DNA of 64,000 nt from Apus apus (taxonomy: Eukaryota > Chordata > Aves > Apodiformes > Apodidae): contig NC_067312.1 in the NCBI RefSeq assembly GCF_020740795.1, forward strand, positions 67,476,905 through 67,540,904, given 5' to 3'. Below the pieces are notes generated by a model. It worked only from the letters and a program-made list of their open reading frames with translations, searched no databases and had not been told where the DNA came from. This document shows positions 1-12,300 of this stretch, piece after piece (the first letter of the stretch is position 1; the number at the start of each line of letters is the position of its first letter). A program made the position numbers and the translations under genes.

Positions 1-155
1 TCTAGCTTCGCAAGCCGGTCCTCAAACTTTTGAATGTCTACTCGATGCTTCATTAGGAACTTCCCATTTAAATGAAAAACAGGAATGTCATATTTGTATT
101 TATCATACCACACCGAGTTGTCTGGATGGGTAATATCCACCTCCTGCAAAATAAA
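1..155 (-). CDS. C5orf63: C5orf63 glutaredoxin-like protein, C-terminal coding exon (partial)
   Basis: The minus strand reads an open exon that starts FILQEVDIT, contains the thioredoxin-fold segment YDIPVFHLNG with the expected cis-proline, and continues to RLAKL at the window edge. The acceptor is a pyrimidine-rich tract ending in CAG just right of position 155, and the exon starts in phase 0, which fits the upstream exon at 920-976. The protein belongs to the C5orf63 / yeast YDR286C group of small glutaredoxin-like proteins. These have a thioredoxin fold and a poorly known redox role. The last codons and stop lie outside the window. Family assignment rests on my recall of the human protein (QEVDI, IPVFHLNG and similar blocks). 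I see no frameshift or stop. Confidence 0.88.
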
Positions 156-3100
156 CTGACAGAGATGAAGTATGTTAGTACCTACTGGACATTGAAAAGC
201 AATACCTCTTTGTCTTTTGATCTTTTATTTTTTTCCAAAATGCAAGGCTATTTTCTTCGTGATTTTGGAATTATTCTTCCATGTTGTAGACAATTGCCCA
301 TTTTGTGGGAACAAAATGTGTGCAGCCACAATCCTTGGCTGCATGTCCACAAACAACTCCCTCCCTAGTCCAGGAAAATACTCTTGATCTTCTGTGCAGA
401 ACCTCTCTCTTGTGAGCACCAAACAAAACAAATGTGCAGCTGACAACACAACAGCTGTAGTTACGCAGCAGAGAGCAACACCTCTTAATGCTTCTGTTAA
501 CAGTTACTTCAAGAGATCAAAACGTGGTTGAAGAAGGGCAAAAACTACAATCACGTATAGTCCAAATACTTGAAGACCCACTTACTAACATTCTTCTCAA
601 ATTATATCATCTGATTCATAGAAGTTTCAAACTCCTCCATCAGACAAGGCAACAGCATTTACAAAAGCAGTGGTTTTAAAAATTGTTGCAACAAGGTGTA
701 TATTGGTTTAGTTTTCCAACACTTATTTGAGAAGCATTGTCACAAAATGCTTTTGGATAATGAGTTTTATGGAAATCAGTGCTGAAATTGTCTTGAAGAG
801 GTCATCCATGAAAGAATAACAGATGCAAATAGAACCAGGCAATTTTCTTTTACAAAGAAAGAATACCAATTAACTGTTCCTTCTATATAGAGAATGTATA
901 CAGTATTCCAATATATTACCCTTCTCTTATACGGCTCAAGCACTTCTTTTGCTTCATCACATAGAGGACATGGTTTCTAAAGGAAAAACAGTCAGACCAA
1001 CTTAAAGTCAGTAAAAAATACAAATAATTTGTACTGTAAAGTAACATACACAGACAGAAGTGATCATTACTGTAAATGTGGGTTCCATCCCTCATACCCT
1101 GTCTTTTTGCTTTCTGTCTTTATCAGTGCAGAATGGATAAAAATAAAACTATTCAGCCTTAGAATTTAATTATTTCTCATTTGCTATTATTTTTCTCATG
1201 GTGCAAATTAACATTTTGCAACAGTTCTTCCAAAGGCTGATTCAAGGGCATAGTTTGGAAGGTCATGCACAGACCCCTTCTTTGGGTCAGCAAGAAGGAA
1301 TATTCAAAGCATTGCCATCGCCAGCTGAAAACAACAGCAAGTACCAAACTTGATTAAAAAAATTCCCCTTGATAGAAGGGGAATGAGGAAGTTGCACGAC
1401 TAATTTCTACTGTGCTTCAGCCTGAGTCACTTGGGTCAGTTCAAATAGCAAAAGAGGGTGATTTAAGATAACCTGACTGACTTTTTCTATAAGAAATTAA
1501 GTGTGATGCTCTAAGCAGCAGGCCTGGGAGGACAGTAACATTCAGCAGGGAGAACTGGCAAACAGCTGCAGTGTTTTGGCCTGCAATAGGATAAAAAAAC
1601 CCTCTTATTTTTTAAACCCCCCTGGTTTTCCACTGCAGTTACACTGCTGACTTATGCTGATCATGCATTGTGATCATTAGAGCAGTGTGTGCCTGAGGAG
1701 GTAACTCACCAGCAGGCATGCTGCTTCAGTGTTTGCTCAATCAGAAGTTTGCCATTAATTCATGTTGCAAAGTATACACAGGCAAAGGTGATGGCTCTGT
1801 CCCTCTGCCATGAAATAACTCTTACAGTTGGAAAAGACCTCCTCTCCCTTCCACTTCAAAGTTTTTCTAGAGCTTGTTTAAACATGGAATTAATCTGAAA
1901 CAGCCACTACTTATTTGTGGTGTATGTACTAATTTTGATTAAATAATCTACTTTTAATAAATAGGTCATCTAAATTGTCCTTCCCATACAGGGAAGTCCC
2001 TACGCTCTGAAAACCTATGCAAGATGCTAGACCAGTAGTGCTGTATTCTTGTCACTGGTATATCTGATAATGGTGACTGAACAGGACATCCCAGAATCTT
2101 GCACATCAGTTATGTACCATGCCAGGCTCCTACAGTTTTAACTAGGACATCCTCAGTTCCCCTAGGCCTGTGGAAAGCTTTCTAACAGTCACATAAAAGC
2201 ATCTGACAAACTAAGCTGACGCTTAGCAAAGAATACATTTTCACTCCTACTTTGATGGCAAGCTTAAGTACTACATGGTACTAATAAGATTGGAATGGGT
2301 TTAAATTCAGACAGTGAACTATTTCAACTAACAGTGAAATCTGTCTAAACAGTACCTTTATATTAGTATATATTTTTCAGTAGAACAGTTCAACAGTAGG
2401 TCTCTGCCATCATTTATTTTAATTTGTAATAGGGCTGCCTGGATAAAGCTGTCTTGGACAACTTTGTCTCTCAGATCTGTATTACAGCAACAAAAGGGAC
2501 TCCTACTCCTGAGGCTGTAAAAATCCCTTTCCAAAGTGACACACTGTGCTGACAGCTGGATCTGTTAGACAATATACATGGTGGAACAAACTGTTTCATT
2601 TCTACAGATAATTGTTATTTATGCTCCATACTTAAACTACAGTTTTGTGGTTATTTTAAGCTGGCACTGATACTGAAGGAAGCAGACCCATCTTCCTGTC
2701 ACTGCTTCTTTTGTGCTTGTATAAGCACCCAAACACCTGCACAGCAGAGCTAGACAGGTTAACTGACCTGAGTTTATAGTAACCTTGTAAAAAAATAAAA
2801 ATAAATAAATAAAAAAAAATCTGGTGCACTATAGAGGACTACTTGAACCCTGCTATTAGAAAATTTATTTTAATACAGTCTTGCTAGTTAAAATTTTTAA
2901 GACACAGAAATCATACAAAGAGCTTTTTTCCAATTATTAACCTAAAGGTAAGCTCATTATTCCCTACTTTGTGACATTTGGATTATGAGTAAGTTGATGC
3001 TGAATTGAGCAGGGGGAGAGGAAGCTGAAACTTTGAAGTGTAGTTCTTACAGAATTTATTGCTCTGATTAATAATCTGATAGTGACCATTTATTTTTTAA

Positions 3101-3898
3101 CCTGTTCCTATGTTACAGTTTAAACATTACTTTATGGCTAGGAATTGAATGAACAAATGTTGTGCAAGAGGAGGAAATTATTTTAATAGCACCCATCTCC
3201 AACAAATACTGCCATTCTGATCTGAACATTGCCAGTGCTTTGCATGTCTAGTCATTCTCCTCTTGAAGGCTACATCAATCATGTAAACAGAGCATAGCCT
3301 GCCACGTGCCATCTAATCTAAAGAAGACCTCTGCAGATAATGCAGGCTCTTGGTGACAGTTCACAGAAGGCAACAGTTCACAAACGAGCTTTCCTACTCA
3401 TCACATGCATTTTCTAAATATGCTTAAGCACCCTATCTGCTCATGCGACAGGCAAACCTTTGCCTGCCTTTTATTCCGGTTAGCATTGCACAGCCAATAA
3501 AACACAAAGAAGGTAAAGCACAATATACTTCTTCAGGTGCTACCAGAACCACTTGGATATATTTTCAGCTTCACAGGTAGTGTTATAATTAAACATGAAT
3601 GCTTTGGAGAGACTACTTTCACTGTTGAAGCTTGTCCTGGGCAAATTATGTATACCAACTCATCTTTGTTCTCCATTTCCAGGATGAAGCACAGGCAGTT
3701 AATACAGTAATTTTCAACTAGTAATGGACCATAGTGTCACTGAGACACAACTATCTTGAAATCTTCATTTATTGGTTGTAACTATACAACTATACTACAC
3801 AAATTTGAAGGGACTAAGCCATTTCATCTGGAATTAATGAAAATCAAAGATGGTAACTATGCAGAGTTGCCTAGCTTTATTCTGTAAAGAACTTTTAC
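156..3898 (-). other. C5orf63 introns
   Basis: Two introns lie here: 156-919 (764 bp) and 977-3898 (2.9 kb), separated by the CPLC exon. Both have GT-AG ends on the minus strand. They are AT-rich, with an A-rich simple repeat near 2787-2820. I see no other gene or recognisable mobile element in them. Confidence 0.75.
920..976 (-). CDS. C5orf63: C5orf63 middle coding exon with CPLC redox motif
   Basis: This 57-base exon encodes 19 residues, starting KPCPLCDEAKEVLEPYK. The acceptor side on the minus strand is a T-rich tract ending in TAG and the donor is GTAATA. Both ends are phase 0, so it joins cleanly to the exons at 3899-4015 and 1-155. The CPLC motif is the glutaredoxin-like active-site CxxC of this family. 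The exon is too short to show up as an open reading frame of its own and was found by homology with the flanking exons. Both cysteines are kept, so the copy looks functional. Confidence 0.87.
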
Positions 3899-4015
3899 CT
3901 TGGTGAATAAAGTCAACACTGGCTTATTTGTGCTGGCTGCACAGAGCTGTCTTCCCAGTGGACTGGATGAATGTCTTGCTAGTTGAAGTGTTCTGCTCAG
4001 AAAACAAAGCACCAT
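3899..4015 (-). CDS. C5orf63: C5orf63 first coding exon
   Basis: The minus-strand exon reads from an ATG at 4015 through LSRTLQLARHSS and ends PVLTLFTK directly before a GTAAAAG donor (phase 0). The block PVLTLFTK followed by the CPLC exon is the conserved N-terminal beta strand and active-site layout of C5orf63. The N-terminal stretch is rich in Arg, Leu and Ser with few acids, which could be a mitochondrial targeting peptide (inference). An in-frame ATG at 4048 gives 11 more residues. I prefer 4015 because it matches the length of the human N-terminus as I recall it. The 5' UTR exon and promoter are not certain, and the CpG island at about 7.86-8.3 kb is the best candidate. Confidence 0.82.
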
Positions 4016-7000
4016 TGTCCTGTTATAGGCAAAAATAAAATGTTTCATTGTTTTGTGGCAAGTTATAGCTCATGAAGGGTAATGTGAAGATAAATGTAAT
4101 ACTTCAATCATAATTCTAAAATATAGACAATCAAACCATTTTCCCAGGATTTCTATGTTCATAGCAGCATGTTAATTAGAAAACAGCAGGTCAAAAACAC
4201 TGCATAGCTCAGGAAGTGTAGTTCCATTAAAAAAACCCAACCACCTCCATGCTTCCTTGCTGAAATGCCTCTTATAAATTCCCTAACTCAAATGCTGACA
4301 TAAATGCACTATGCTGTTTAAACTGCATGCGTGCCAGTAAGAATTAAATGATATTAAGAAAATGCAAAGTGCTGGGCTCTGAACCTCAGTAATCTTGCTG
4401 CAGTGCTTGAGATATTCTACTTACTCAAAATTATTCCATCAAAAACCTAACCTGTACTTAATCAGAATATTAATATAATGCTTTCTGCAGTGAATAAAAA
4501 AGCTGCAGCCAAGACAATTTAACTTGGTAATATTAAAAGCTGGCACAGCACCCTGAGTCCTTCTGCAACAGCAAATTCATCTATGAAAGATGGTGATGGA
4601 TTTGTGATTTCTTTGGGAGAGTTTAAGTAAATTCAGTGTTGCTGAAGGGTGCCCTACTGGAGTTTTGAAGCCTCCTATTCATAATAACAACAACGCTTCC
4701 TCCAATGCGTTCGTAAGGCATTTTAGGACTGACAGGCAAAGCCCAGCAGCAAGAGGGAGTCTGAACAGAGGTTACTGGCAGATGTGACACTTGACATCAG
4801 AATTTACACTGGGAAAATCAAGTCCCATTTATGTAAAAGCCAAACTGCTTCTGTTCAGTTACAACTTACCTGCAGTTCTACTACCTGCAGCTACCACAAA
4901 CACAATGTAGGGGCAAAAGTTTAAACTTAAATATAAGCAGGACTACTTTGCAACTGACATGATTTAGGATGTTCAGTACAATAATCTAATGCAATCACTG
5001 AATCCCTCACTACTAGTATCATATAGTTCTAAAATAGACAGTTTAGCCAGTGTAACTACTAAAGAACAAAACATTGCAATGGACTCTACATTTAAGGCTA
5101 CTTAACTGCTACGCTTCTAACAAAGACAAGAAAATCAAATGGGTGACATGACACTGCTCCATCAGCCTTACTGCACTGTCAAAGACGTATTTTTTTTCCA
5201 GATGGCTCTGGTAAAGGTACCTTGCCATGTTTCCAGAAGAAATTTAAAGAGATCAAATAAATTGCCAGAATTATCAAATTTCAGATGCTAGGATAGAATC
5301 AGATTTTTTTTTCTTAGACCACATAAAAATAAAGTTGTCTAAAGTAAAATTGTCTAAAATAAAGTATTCTACAATGAACAGTGTTTACTGTTTAGTTTGG
5401 GACAGAAAGGGTTCCTCATTTGTACAAGTCAGGCTTGGTACCAGTAAAAGTCAGCTGCAGGGGTGGAGTGGCACACTTGCTATCACTGAAAAGATGCAGG
5501 TGACTGGCACAGCACACACTCCCACTGGTCATAGTCCTTGGTAGCTACTGCATTTATTTTACTTAACCATGTGGAAATCTAATCGTTTGGGAACCTTTTG
5601 GAAAAATGCAAATCTCTGCAGAATGATACTAAGACCACACTGGAATGCTAGTTCCAAAAAGACTACAAGGACTAATCCCGATTTATAAAATGACACGTCT
5701 GTCCAGGCCTCAGTCATGCTCTGCTCTTCCATCAGTTTAAAGCAGTCTGAGACATGTAGCCCTGAGGGAGGGTAAGATACTGTCAGATGGCATCACATAA
5801 CTGCAGTACAGATGACACAGTTTGACTTCCCTACATTTGTGAAGCTCACAGTTGCCACGCAGCATCATTAGGAGGGAGCACAATCAGACCTGCTGCATTT
5901 AATCTGGGCTACACATGGTTCACCTTCAGCTTCACAGGACTGCAATGAAGCCTGTGTCCCCCTATAAACTTGCTTTCAAATCAGCAGAATTTACTAATCT
6001 TAACGTATTGAAGTAAAAAGTTCCTTCATAAAAAGAAACAGCAGTGGTTTTGCAGAAACATTGAAGAGTTCCAGTACTGTGAAGGGAAATGATGAAAGCG
6101 AATAACCGACCACTCGTCAGCCAAATCTACTGCAGCAGCTCCATCTGCCTGAAGAGCACTGACTCCAGAGCCACACAGGTGCTCAGTGCATGCACACTAC
6201 CCTTGTGTGAACAACCCAGTTCCCAACGCCGGTTTGCAATAAGCTGAGCAACATTTCTAGATTGCAGAACTGCAGCCTCACAGGTCACGGTCACTGCCCG
6301 TTTAATCACTGACAAATGAGAGTGTTGCACAGATGCCCCACAGTGTTTGCATTCTGCTCACATCTGTGTCTTGCCCGTCTTTTGTTATGGAGAAACTAGA
6401 ACACTAAAAGCAGGCATCTTTCAGCGTGATTATTCTGGACCTCTCTTCAGCCTACCCCCAGGTAGTGACAAGCTTTGTTTGAGGAAAAAAATAGTAAGTA
6501 CATAAATGCAAAGAAGGATGCTTGGAAAGTCAGGACTCACCCTCCCCTAAACTCCACTGCCACAGAAGGATTTAAAAAATTATTTTAAGTCTGGACTTGG
6601 CCCATGCTGTATTTTGCAAAGCCAAATTGGACTCATTTCCTGTAAACAGAATTTCCATCACCCAATAAATCCTCATCTGCTGGAAAAAAACAAAACTTGA
6701 CAGTAAAACTAGCTGTTATTTAGACAAGATAATTATCTGTACAACCCTTGTTTTAGCACTAATGGAGAAAAGACAGGCATGACTGACTTTTCCTCCAACT
6801 ATGTACCTTTTTACAATGCTATTTAAATAATCTTAGCTTCAAGTCACTCGTATTTTTGCTCTGTGCTTCTTAATGTTTTATGTGCATAATTACCAACACA
6901 CTTGGACAGGATTATGTCATGTTTTCCCCAAAGATTTGTATACCTACCCACAAGGATGACATTTCTATGAACTCACAGGCATTTGTCTATAAACAATTGA

Positions 7001-7859
7001 CATTTATGTAGTATTTGATTTTGCAACCCTAACCTGGGTTTGACAGAGAAGATGGGGGCTACCTGGAAAATCACACCTCTTCCTGCAAGGTAGCAAGAAC
7101 ATGTAAACTGAAAATGTTCTAGACAATTTCTAGCTATGCATCTTAAAAAAATAAATAAATCATGTTTATTAAACTGACTCCTACTCTCCATTTAATCGTC
7201 ATTCTAGAATTACAAAGGAATATAAACTTAAAGAGAACAGTGAAAACAAATACAAGAAGACATGCTGATGGCCCAAGTCAATGGTGGTTTAAAACAGCCT
7301 TTTTCTGTTGTCCCTCATTCAAAATCAGCTACGGTCATCGAGGAAAACAAACTTGCTAGCAGTCTGCTGTTGTCTATTTGAATACCTACAAGGGAAACGC
7401 TGAGGAGGTGAAGCTCATGCCACAGCCCGAGAACAAGGAGCCTGTGTGAGTACAGACCCCACACCCTGCAGCTGCCGAGAGCCCCACAAGGCTTTAATAA
7501 ACCCAGGGCCTTCATTTCAGACAACTCGGAAAACACTCAGAAAGTTGCTGGGATGGCTACCAGACCCCTTCAGAAAAATGGAGAACTTGCCTGTGCACTG
7601 GACCATCAGCATAAAGTGCAAATGCACCAGAGATTAAAAGACTGTTTTAAACCTCTCCATTTGAACACTTTCCAGCCGAACGACCCACGCTCCCCCCAAG
7701 AGCCACGGGTGAGCCAAAGCGGGGCGAGGACCGTACCCAGGGCTCAGTACCTCCTGTGATGAGGAAACCAGGAAAGCCCTCCACAGACAGGAAGAATCAA
7801 AGCCCATTATAAAAAACAGACGGGAACGCAACAGACTCGCCAGGCCCGCCTGCCCAGGG
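4016..7859. other. Upstream region or first intron of C5orf63; nothing else recognised
   Basis: This is AT-rich sequence between the first coding exon and the CpG island. It probably holds a 5' UTR intron if transcription starts in the island. Open frames here are short and show no family motif. No LINE or LTR was recognised. Confidence 0.5.
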
Positions 7860-8310
7860 CCCACCGAGGCCCCTTCACCCCAACGTCCTCAGCCCGGCCC
7901 CGGGCCCGCGGGGCGGCCTCCGAGGCCCCGAGGCCCGGCGGGCCCGGGGGGCCCTGCGGGGCGGGCCGGGCCGGGCCGGGCTGGGGGCACGGCGGTGCCC
8001 CGAGCTGCCGACACCCACCTGGCCGCAGCTGCGGCGGAACGCGGCGCGGGCCCCCGGCGGCTCCGGGAAGGGAAGAGCGGGAGGCGGGGCGAGCCAGGCC
8101 GGGCCCAGCCTGGGCAGCGTCCGGCGCCGCTTCGGCTCCCCCTGCCGGGCTCCCCCTGCCGCGCAGGCTCCTCTCCAGGCCTCCGCAGCTGCCCCCGAAG
8201 CCTCCGCAGCTGCCCCCGAAGCCTCCGCAGCTGCCCCCGAAGCCTCCGCAGCTGCCCCCGAAGCCTCCGCCTCTCCAGGCGTGCCCGCTGCCTGTGAGGG
8301 GCAGCTGCGA
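7860..8310 (-). promoter_or_regulatory. CpG island, candidate promoter of C5orf63
   Basis: Base composition jumps to very GC-rich with many CpGs. GC-box-like GGGCGG and GGGCCGGG runs cluster at 7900-8000. It is the only such island in the left 12 kb and lies upstream (minus-strand sense) of the C5orf63 coding exons, so it is a reasonable promoter. No start site can be fixed from sequence alone. A bidirectional role is possible. The 227-codon open frame on the minus strand across the island is most simply a by-product of GC richness. Confidence 0.55.
8179..8272. repeat. 21-bp tandem repeat in CpG island
   Basis: Four perfect 21-base copies (starts 8179, 8200, 8221, 8242) are followed by a partial fifth. 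Each begins gcctccgcagctg and ends cccccgaa. Because 21 is a multiple of three, both strands stay open: the minus strand would read EASGAAA repeats. The perfect copies point to recent expansion. Confidence 0.95.
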
Positions 8311-8496
8311 GGCGGCTGCCCCGGCAAGGAAAGGCGGAGAGGGCTGGGTGTGTTCAGCAGGGAGGAGAGGGAGTGGGTCTCCTCAGCGCTCCCCAAGTGC
8401 GAAGGGGCCGGTGTCAGGGGCATCGCGGCCGGGCTGCCGAGCGGTATGCGGTGAGGAGACGTGGGGCAGCAGGCACGGACTGCAGCCAGGAGGGTC

Positions 8497-8697
8497 AAGC
8501 TAAATGTAAGGGCAGACTTTGCTGTGAGGGTAACAGGGCACTGGAACGGGCTGCCCACAGGCTCTGTGGAGTCTCTGTCTCTAGAGACACTCGAAACCCG
8601 TCTGGATGTGTTCCTGGGTGATCCTGCTCTAGCAGGGGGGTTGGACTAGAGGATCTTCAGAGGTCCCTTCCACCCCCTGACATTCTGTGGTTCTGTG
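8497..8697 (+). mobile_element. CR1 LINE 3' end
   Basis: The plus strand carries the CR1 tail, including the coding remnant for a GHWNGLP-like stretch (gcactggaacgggctgccc), the ggttggactagaggatc block, and a terminal attctgtggttctgtg microsatellite. It is heavily 5'-truncated. Confidence 0.88.
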
Positions 8698-8795
8698 GGT
8701 GCTCTCCGCGGGCCAGAGGACGCTGGCAGCCAACGCTGCCCGCAGCTTTCTGGGCACTGGGAGCTCAGCCAGAACTGGGCAGCTGTTTTCTTTCA

Positions 8796-9305
8796 CAGAA
8801 TCACAGAATCACAGGGGTTGGAAGGGACCTCGAAAGATCATCTAGTCCAACCCCCCTGCCAGAGCAGGGTCACCCAGAGCACATCACACAGGAAGGCGTC
8901 CAGGTGGGTCTTGAATGTCTCCAGGGAAGGAGACTCCACAACCTCTCTGGGCAGCCTGTTCCAGTGCTCTGTCACTCTCACAGTAAAAAAATTTTTCCTG
9001 ATATTCACATTGAACCTCCTATGCTCCAGTTTGCATCCATTACTCCTTGTCCTATCACTGGTCATCACTGAAAAAAGCTTAACTCCCTGACACTCACCCT
9101 TTACGTATTTGTAAACACTGATGAGGTCACCCCTCAGTCTCCTTTTCTCCAAGCTAAAGAGACCCAGCTCCCTCAGCCTTTCCTCATAAGGGAGATGTTC
9201 CACTCCCTTCATCATCTTTGTGGCTCTGCACTGGACTCTCTCAAGCGGTTCCCTGTCCTTCCTGAACTGAGGGGCCCAGAACTGGACACAATTTCCACTG
9301 GAGAG
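8796..9305 (-). mobile_element. CR1 LINE, 5'-truncated
   Basis: The plus-strand start cacagaatcacagaatcaca is the reversed CR1 3' end. Reading the minus strand gives the C-terminal CR1 ORF2 peptide, with blocks [16 protein letters not shown] and [16 protein letters not shown]. The open frame is continuous over most of the copy, so it is fairly young. Its 3' end faces that of the copy at 8497-8697 about 100 bp away. Confidence 0.93.
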
Positions 9306-12300
9306 GGTTTCTGGGTTGCAGACTTGACACTGTACAGCGCTGGGCTCCCCTGCTTCTCTTTTTCTCCATGCCCTCTGCTGTCTTGTCAAAAAGCAGCTCA
9401 CTGTCTCATCATCTTCTCCTCCCTCCTGGACAGAAGTGCCTGGATTTTGACCAGCTACTGCAGCTGACAAAGGAATAACCCCTAGGTATAATGGGGAAAA
9501 CCCCCACAACAAAACATCATCATATTGAATGTCAATCATCAAAGCAAAAAGGGTCACAACAATGAGAGCACATGTGGATGATAAGGTGTGGGAAAAATAC
9601 ACAGAGAAATTGTAGACAGTGTAGGTAGGAAAGCATAAATTTCCCCTAAGCAAAGGGCCTTCAAAATCATAGTAAGTTTAATAACAGCAATGAAACTAGG
9701 GTTTTTTGACAGTATATATTTCAGTTTTAATGAGACTTTCCACCTCCCTAGGACTCAAGCAGCAGCAATGTAGATAAAATAGATTTATATTAAATATGTG
9801 GTATGTTGCTTTTTAGTTTTTACTAAAATTTAAAATTTAATGCAGGCAGTAAGTATAGTCATGATTGAGTATAGCATTGGGAAGAAGAGACTACAAGCAT
9901 CCATTCTAAATGCATTCTAAATACTCTACTATTTTCATTAACAGCTTGAAATATTACACAGTATGCATGCTAAGCTAATTAGTGGGTAATACGAGGCTGG
10001 GGTCACACAATAATATTTTGGAGTATATTAATAAATCCAAATTAAATTTGAAATAGGCTCAAATTAAGACAATGGGATTCAATAAAAGCAGTTTTATAAA
10101 TAAAAATGCTTTCCTGCTGAAAACAGTTACCATATCTTGTCTGAAACTGTGAGCTTTTTGTCCCTTCCATTGTGACATGTACTTGGCAACGAGAGAGGGC
10201 TTCCATGTAGATAAACATGTCGTGTGGCCTTGTTTGCTTCTTGATGCTGAGAGCGGAAGACAAAATTTCCGGGGTATAGACTCAAGTCAGCTTCCCCTCT
10301 TCATGTGTGCTTTGAGAAGTACACCACCGTGGAGTGGGAAGGCCCTCCAGAAGAGCAGACCCTGCTGATGTGACATACCTAATTAACTAGAAGACTAACA
10401 GGAGGATTACTCATCTCCAGATCCTAGTGACTCATTTTTAACTACCATCTTAATCCCTTCTGTTGGAAAGAAATGTTAACACTGGCAGCTGACACTGGCT
10501 GCTCATTTTAGTGCCAGAATTAGAAAATACAGTATGAGACTTAACGTTTGTCATGCTAGACCTGTCAAGCCTCCCATGAAGGAGCTGCTGAACTGCCTCC
10601 CACCTGGCTTTTAATTTCTGAAAAGTAGTGAAAGGAAGACATTTAGGGAGGGGACAATTTAAGCAGAGGCTTCTTGAAAAGCAGGGCTAAGTAAAAAGAC
10701 AAGGATGTTCTTGACATCTCAGGTCCCAGTTTTATCCCTCTTGCTACAGAAACCTAGGAACCTAGAGGACAGAGGCACACAGTTCCTAAACTGGTCAGTT
10801 TAGTCAGACAGGATTGCTGCTGACGCTAAGTGGTGCTCTGACAGTGTTTGGTTGGTTGTTTTTTTTCCCCCCCAATTTCAATGGGATTGTCATGTTGCTT
10901 AACAACTCAGTTCAATTATTAACCAAATAATTAATTTGCCCTGCCAAGGTGACTGTTCAGAATGGCATTAATTTGATTGTGTGCTGTTTGCGAGAGAAAA
11001 ATATTTTTCAAGAGCTTTGAGTCTTACGTTACCACTTGTATTTATTTGTTCTGTGTTTTAGTGTATCTAGTATGGACTGTTTTTATCCTTAAACCAGGTT
11101 GTTTATAATCTTGGATGAATATGTAAAAAAATATGTTTCCTTATAGTACAAACTTCTGCAAAGAGGATTTACTATTTAGAGTCCTTTGTAATTGACCAGG
11201 GGTTTTTTTGGCAGGTTTCTGGTACACAATTGTGGATAGTTAGCACAAAATTACCTTTGGTTTTAATACATTAGTTATGTGATGAATGTTTTTTAAAATT
11301 TGTTGTGATTTGAGAAGAATAATCTTGTAGTTGCAGAAAAAAATATTACCTTAGAACAGGTGTCACTATTTCTGTGTTTATGAACAAGGTGGATTGCTGA
11401 GAAGTTTGCTATTTAAGAACATGTACTGAGATCTGAAAGTACTTCAGCTCCACTCTATTTTTCATTCTAGCACAGAGGATGTCTTTAAATATCAAGGGCA
11501 GTTATGACTCCACGGTTAAATTTGTCGCATAGGCATTCTGCTATGGTGCACAAGTCTTCCTATCTTTTTTTTTTTGCATATTTCTTAAATGAAGTGTGGA
11601 CATCTTTCCAGAATTTTGGACTAAGAAGTCATGTTGTGACAGCTTGCTGTTCTCAATGGCCTTTGATTATGTTATCTTCCAGATTTCTTTCTTATCTCCT
11701 TAGTATTTTGACTTAATGTATAGCTTCACGTTTGTTATATAAATCTGATATATATCACCATGCACTTTTCATTATCTTGCATGTTTTCTTTTATTTGGAC
11801 ATTTAACAAATGCTGTCTTTAAAATGCAGCATAATGCTGTTAAAGAATTGTCCATTATCTCTTCAATCAATAGCTAGTAAAATACCAGAGTAGAACAGAA
11901 TAGTTCCAGTTCATATTCATCAGGTGTCCGCCTAGGGATTTCCTCCTCTTGCTCTAAACATACTAAACAAACTCTAAAGTTCTTTCTTGTTGTCTAATAA
12001 AACACTGGCCAGTTTCAACTTTAGTAGAGCTTTGGCATTTCATGTCATTGAGACCTAGTTCTTCCAGTGAGGCCAGATAACAGCTTTTGTTGCCAAACCA
12101 AACAGCTGCCTTCTGTCCGTTCCCTCATCTTGCATGTCCAGCTTGGCTGCAGAAAGAGTCAGGAAGCAGTGCGTGAGAGGAGGATAAAGAGCCCTGGAGA
12201 CCATGGAGAAAATGTGTTGTCCTTTCTGAGGTGCTAACTTGTAGCAGAGAGGAGCTATGTTGAGGGAAACCCTGCAGAGAGCATGCAATGGCGGGATGTG

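Noticed and set aside
7875-8558. 227-codon minus-strand open frame with EASGAAA repeats
   Set aside because: It lies in the CpG island and a 21-base repeat. GC richness removes stops in many frames there, and no domain is visible.
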